In this document: one piece after another, positions 33,482 to 35,122 of the stretch
How positions within the stretch are numbered: position 1 is the first letter of the stretch
Layout of the letters: every line of letters begins with the position of its first letter
Origin: Chloroflexota bacterium
Lineage (GTDB): Bacteria > Chloroflexota > UBA6077 > JACCZL01
Assembly (NCBI GenBank): GCA_030447245.1
Contig: JAUJPG010000041.1
Location: 1 to 35,122, forward strand
Length of the DNA: 35,122 nucleotides
Direction: 5' to 3'
Notes under the pieces: generated by a model
The model's database searches: none
Seen by the model: the letters and a program-made list of their open reading frames with translations, nothing else
Told to the model about the DNA's origin: nothing
Made by a program: the position numbers and the translations under genes

Positions 33482-33658
33482 CTACCAGAGCTTGCCTCCG
33501 AAGCGGAACGGTCCCAGCTTGAAGCTGGATCGGGCGCCGCGGCGGCCGATGGAGACGCGGGCGCCCCTCCGGCCGACGCTCATGGATGGGCCGCTCTTGC
33601 TGACCGTGAGCCTTACGCCCTTGCCAAGCTTCTTCGACTTCCTAAACGACCACCACAT
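33482..33658 (-). CDS. DUF4236 family small protein
   Basis: This is a 58-residue protein reading MWWSFRKSKKLGKGVRLTVS, then KSGPSMSVGRRGARVSIGRR. It matches the DUF4236 pattern of an F-R-K-S start followed by repeated SxGxxG turns. I start it at the ATG at 33658, since GAGGAGG lies six bases before it; an ATG seven codons earlier would place that Shine-Dalgarno inside the gene. Function is unknown. It sits between a broken integrase and a lipoprotein, so it may be part of mobile or decaying accessory DNA. Confidence 0.8.
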   Translation of the reverse strand: MWWSFRKSKKLGKGVRLTVSKSGPSMSVGRRGARVSIGRRGARSSFKLGPFRFGGKLW

Positions 33659-33681
33659 TGTGTCCTCCTCATTCGCCATGG

Positions 33682-33697
33682 GGCGCGGTACCGCGCC
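33682..33697. promoter_or_regulatory. Perfect 16-bp palindrome upstream of the DUF4236 gene
   Basis: GGCGCGGTACCGCGCC is fully self-complementary and lies 24 bases before the DUF4236 start and 13 bases after the lipoprotein stop. It could be an operator or the core of a short hairpin. No regulator can be assigned. Confidence 0.35.
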
Positions 33698-33709
33698 GCT
33701 TCGGCCTCG

Positions 33710-34212
33710 CTACTCGCACCCGACCCCATCCCTGTTCCGATCGAAGCCGTGCGGGTCGGGTTGGCGTACCGTGAACCGCTTCCGACCGCCGATCTGAGGG
33801 TTATTGCAGTTGAGGTCGGGCGGCGGGGGCGGGATGCAGAAATCTGGGTAGGACGGGCTACAGTTACCGGCCTGGGGCTCAGCGGCGGGTTTCGGTGCTG
33901 CTGCCGGCACAGCAGGCTTGGTAGACACAGCAGCCGGGGCGGGAATGGGTGTATTGGTAGGCGCCGGACGTTCAGTGGCCGTTGGCTTCGCCGCGGGCTC
34001 CGGACTGGGCGTGTTCGTCGGCCGCGGCTCGGCTGTGGGTTTCGGGACTGGAGTATTGGTGGGCGGACGGGACGGGGCGTGGCCGTTGGGCGATCAGGGG
34101 CCTGGGTAGCCGTGGGGCGCTCGGTCATCGGACTAGCGGCGGGACGGGGCTCGGCTGGCGCTACCTGGCAGGCTGTCAGGAGCAGCGCCAGTCCCACGGG
34201 GGTTGCGCGCAT
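33710..34212 (-). pseudogene. Excalibur-domain lipoprotein with one frameshift
   Basis: The ATG at 34212 begins MRATPVGLALLLTACQVAPA, a short lipoprotein signal with lipobox LTAC. It then enters a Pro/Thr-rich spacer. Near 34070-34080 the frame must change by one base, fitting one C lost from a CCCC run. The spacer then continues as PTNTPVPKPTAEPRPTNTPS, reaching the Excalibur end GNCSPSYPDFCIPPPPPDLN and the calcium-binding loop DPHGFDRNRDGVGCE. The repaired protein would be about 167 residues, exported and lipid-anchored, probably binding calcium. The split may be a sequence error or phase variation in the repeat-like spacer. Confidence 0.8.
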
Positions 34213-34215
34213 GGT

Positions 34216-35031
34216 CTACCGGGAATCCCGACGGATCCCGGCAACCTGCCCGCCACCCTCAGCTCGATGCGCTGACTCGTCGATAGCATCAGACCCGCCA
34301 GGAGCGATGTGCCGCTCGATTCGCTCCAGCCGCTCGAGGATCTCACGCGTCGAGCCGTCTGCTTGCTGTGCATCGTCTTCGACGAAGAAGGCGGCGACCC
34401 GCGCCGTCAGCAATCCGAACAGGCTGATCCCGACGAGCATCAGAGCGACGGCGATGACCCGTCCGGCCGGCGTCTTAGGATACACATCGCCGTAACCCAC
34501 GGTCGTGATCGTTGCGGCGGCCCACAAGAGCGCATCGGGGAACGTCTGGATCGGCCCATCTCCACCTCGCTCGGCGGCGTACATCAGTCCCGCTCCGATC
34601 CACACCGACAGCAGGCCGGCCGTCCCGACCAGGGCAAGCGTGCGACGCCGGAGCAGGGTGCTCGCATGGCGCCAGAAACGGCCGCCCACCGCGATGATCC
34701 TGAGCGGACGGAGGAACGGCAGAACGACCGCGGCGACGTCCAGCCAATGGGCAGTCAGGTAGTGCCGCCGATCGGGTGCGAGATATGTCTTGACGGCGAG
34801 CTCGACCGCGAAGACGATCCAGATGGCCTGCGTAGCCGTCTCCAGCGTAGCGTCGACTGATGCGGACACATCGACGAACTCGGGGGTGGCCACCACCAGC
34901 AGAAACACGACCGCCAGGGCCAGCATCGGCAGCTCGGTGGCGCGATCGACTCGCTCCGCCAGGGCTGCGCGACGTTCGGACCCAGCGGCGCGCTTCACGG
35001 TCGAGGACTCGGTCGCGGCCTGCGAGGACAT
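34216..35031 (-). CDS. Voltage-gated-like potassium channel / ion transporter
   Basis: This is a 271-residue membrane channel subunit. A hydrophilic N-terminus precedes helices starting at PMLALAVVFLLVVATPEFV, then a second helix with IWIVFAVELAVKTYLAPDRR (S3-like) and an Arg-bearing LRPLRIIAVGGRFWRHASTL resembling S4. After a further helix the pore loop ALLWAAATITTVGYGDVYP has the full K+ filter TVGYGD, followed by the inner helix and a C-terminal coiled coil (STREILERLERIERHI). It is similar in plan to KvAP-type channels. It is separated from the lipoprotein gene by only three bases. Confidence 0.92.
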   Translation of the reverse strand: MSSQAATESSTVKRAAGSERRAALAERVDRATELPMLALAVVFLLVVATPEFVDVSASVDATLETATQAIWIVFAVELAVKTYLAPDRRHYLTAHWLDVAAVVLPFLRPLRIIAVGGRFWRHASTLLRRRTLALVGTAGLLSVWIGAGLMYAAERGGDGPIQTFPDALLWAAATITTVGYGDVYPKTPAGRVIAVALMLVGISLFGLLTARVAAFFVEDDAQQADGSTREILERLERIERHIAPGGSDAIDESAHRAEGGGQVAGIRRDSR

Positions 35032-35046
35032 GGTTGGTCTGGCTCG

Positions 35047-35122
35047 CTACGTCAGGGCGTCCCTACGAAGAACCGTCTCTCGCAGCAGCCGCGAGACCTC
35101 GGCCTGCTCGGCGACGTGGCCT
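35047..35122 (-). CDS. C-terminal end of a gene cut by the window edge
   Basis: The minus strand from the window edge reads HVAEQAEVSRLLRETVLRR and stops at a TAG at 35049-35047, 16 bases before the potassium-channel start. Codons look coding (G/C-ending). The fragment is too short to name. It would be the gene upstream of the channel in the same direction. Confidence 0.4.
   Translation of the reverse strand, partial: GHVAEQAEVSRLLRETVLRRDALT

Overview
The window is a 35 kb stretch of very GC-rich, densely coded bacterial chromosome, with strong G/C third-position bias and many long antisense shadow frames. I infer a Chloroflexota member (Thermomicrobia-like or a related metagenomic lineage). 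The evidence is the short monoderm-type YidC with YidD and Jag, the gene repertoire, and the frequent GTG starts. No rRNA or marker tree was available, so this is an inference. No tRNA, rRNA or CRISPR array was seen.

Layout. 97-6459 (+) is a compact carboxylate uptake and catabolism operon: TctC, TctB and TctA transporter subunits, a CitE-like lyase and an ADP-forming acyl-CoA synthetase. 6579-9664 (-) holds a Uma2 nuclease, a 35-bp tandem repeat, and an overlapping pair made of an FAD amine-oxidase-like enzyme and a flippase-like membrane protein. 10012-13037 (+) has a GH13 glucosidase and an M20 amidohydrolase. 13093-15008 (-) is a run of small genes: an AAC(6')-Ii-like acetyltransferase, two VOC proteins, a VOC remnant with its middle deleted, and a Cdd1 helix-hairpin-helix protein. 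15066-17341 (-) is an FAD reductase with an overlapping WYL regulator, followed by a gene-poor gap and a cyclase-family hydrolase (17971-18780, -).

18781-25503 looks origin-proximal. Two parS sites lie ahead of a metallo-hydrolase. Next come a good sigma70-type promoter, rpmH (absent from simple long-ORF lists), rnpA, yidD, yidC and jag/khpB, then a PfkB kinase and a parA that are both broken by many small indels, then parB. The usual mnmE-mnmG-rsmG genes are not between jag and parA. The indels between 22.7 and 24.7 kb are mostly one-base losses in G/C runs while every signature motif survives, so local sequence error is as likely as true decay.

25600-26688 (+) has a lone receiver domain and a methyltransferase. 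26672-32808 (-) carries a FabF-type ketosynthase, a geranylgeranyl-reductase-like flavoprotein, an unrecognised protein, an AI-2E family permease and an AzgA-like purine permease. The right end holds a broken tyrosine integrase, a DUF4236 microprotein, a frameshifted Excalibur lipoprotein, a potassium channel and the tail of a cut gene. I see no clear new defence or mobile system. The strongest leads are the remote parS pair, the broken parA, the 34-residue VOC remnant, the AAC(6')-like enzyme and the transporter/CoA-ligase/lyase operon.
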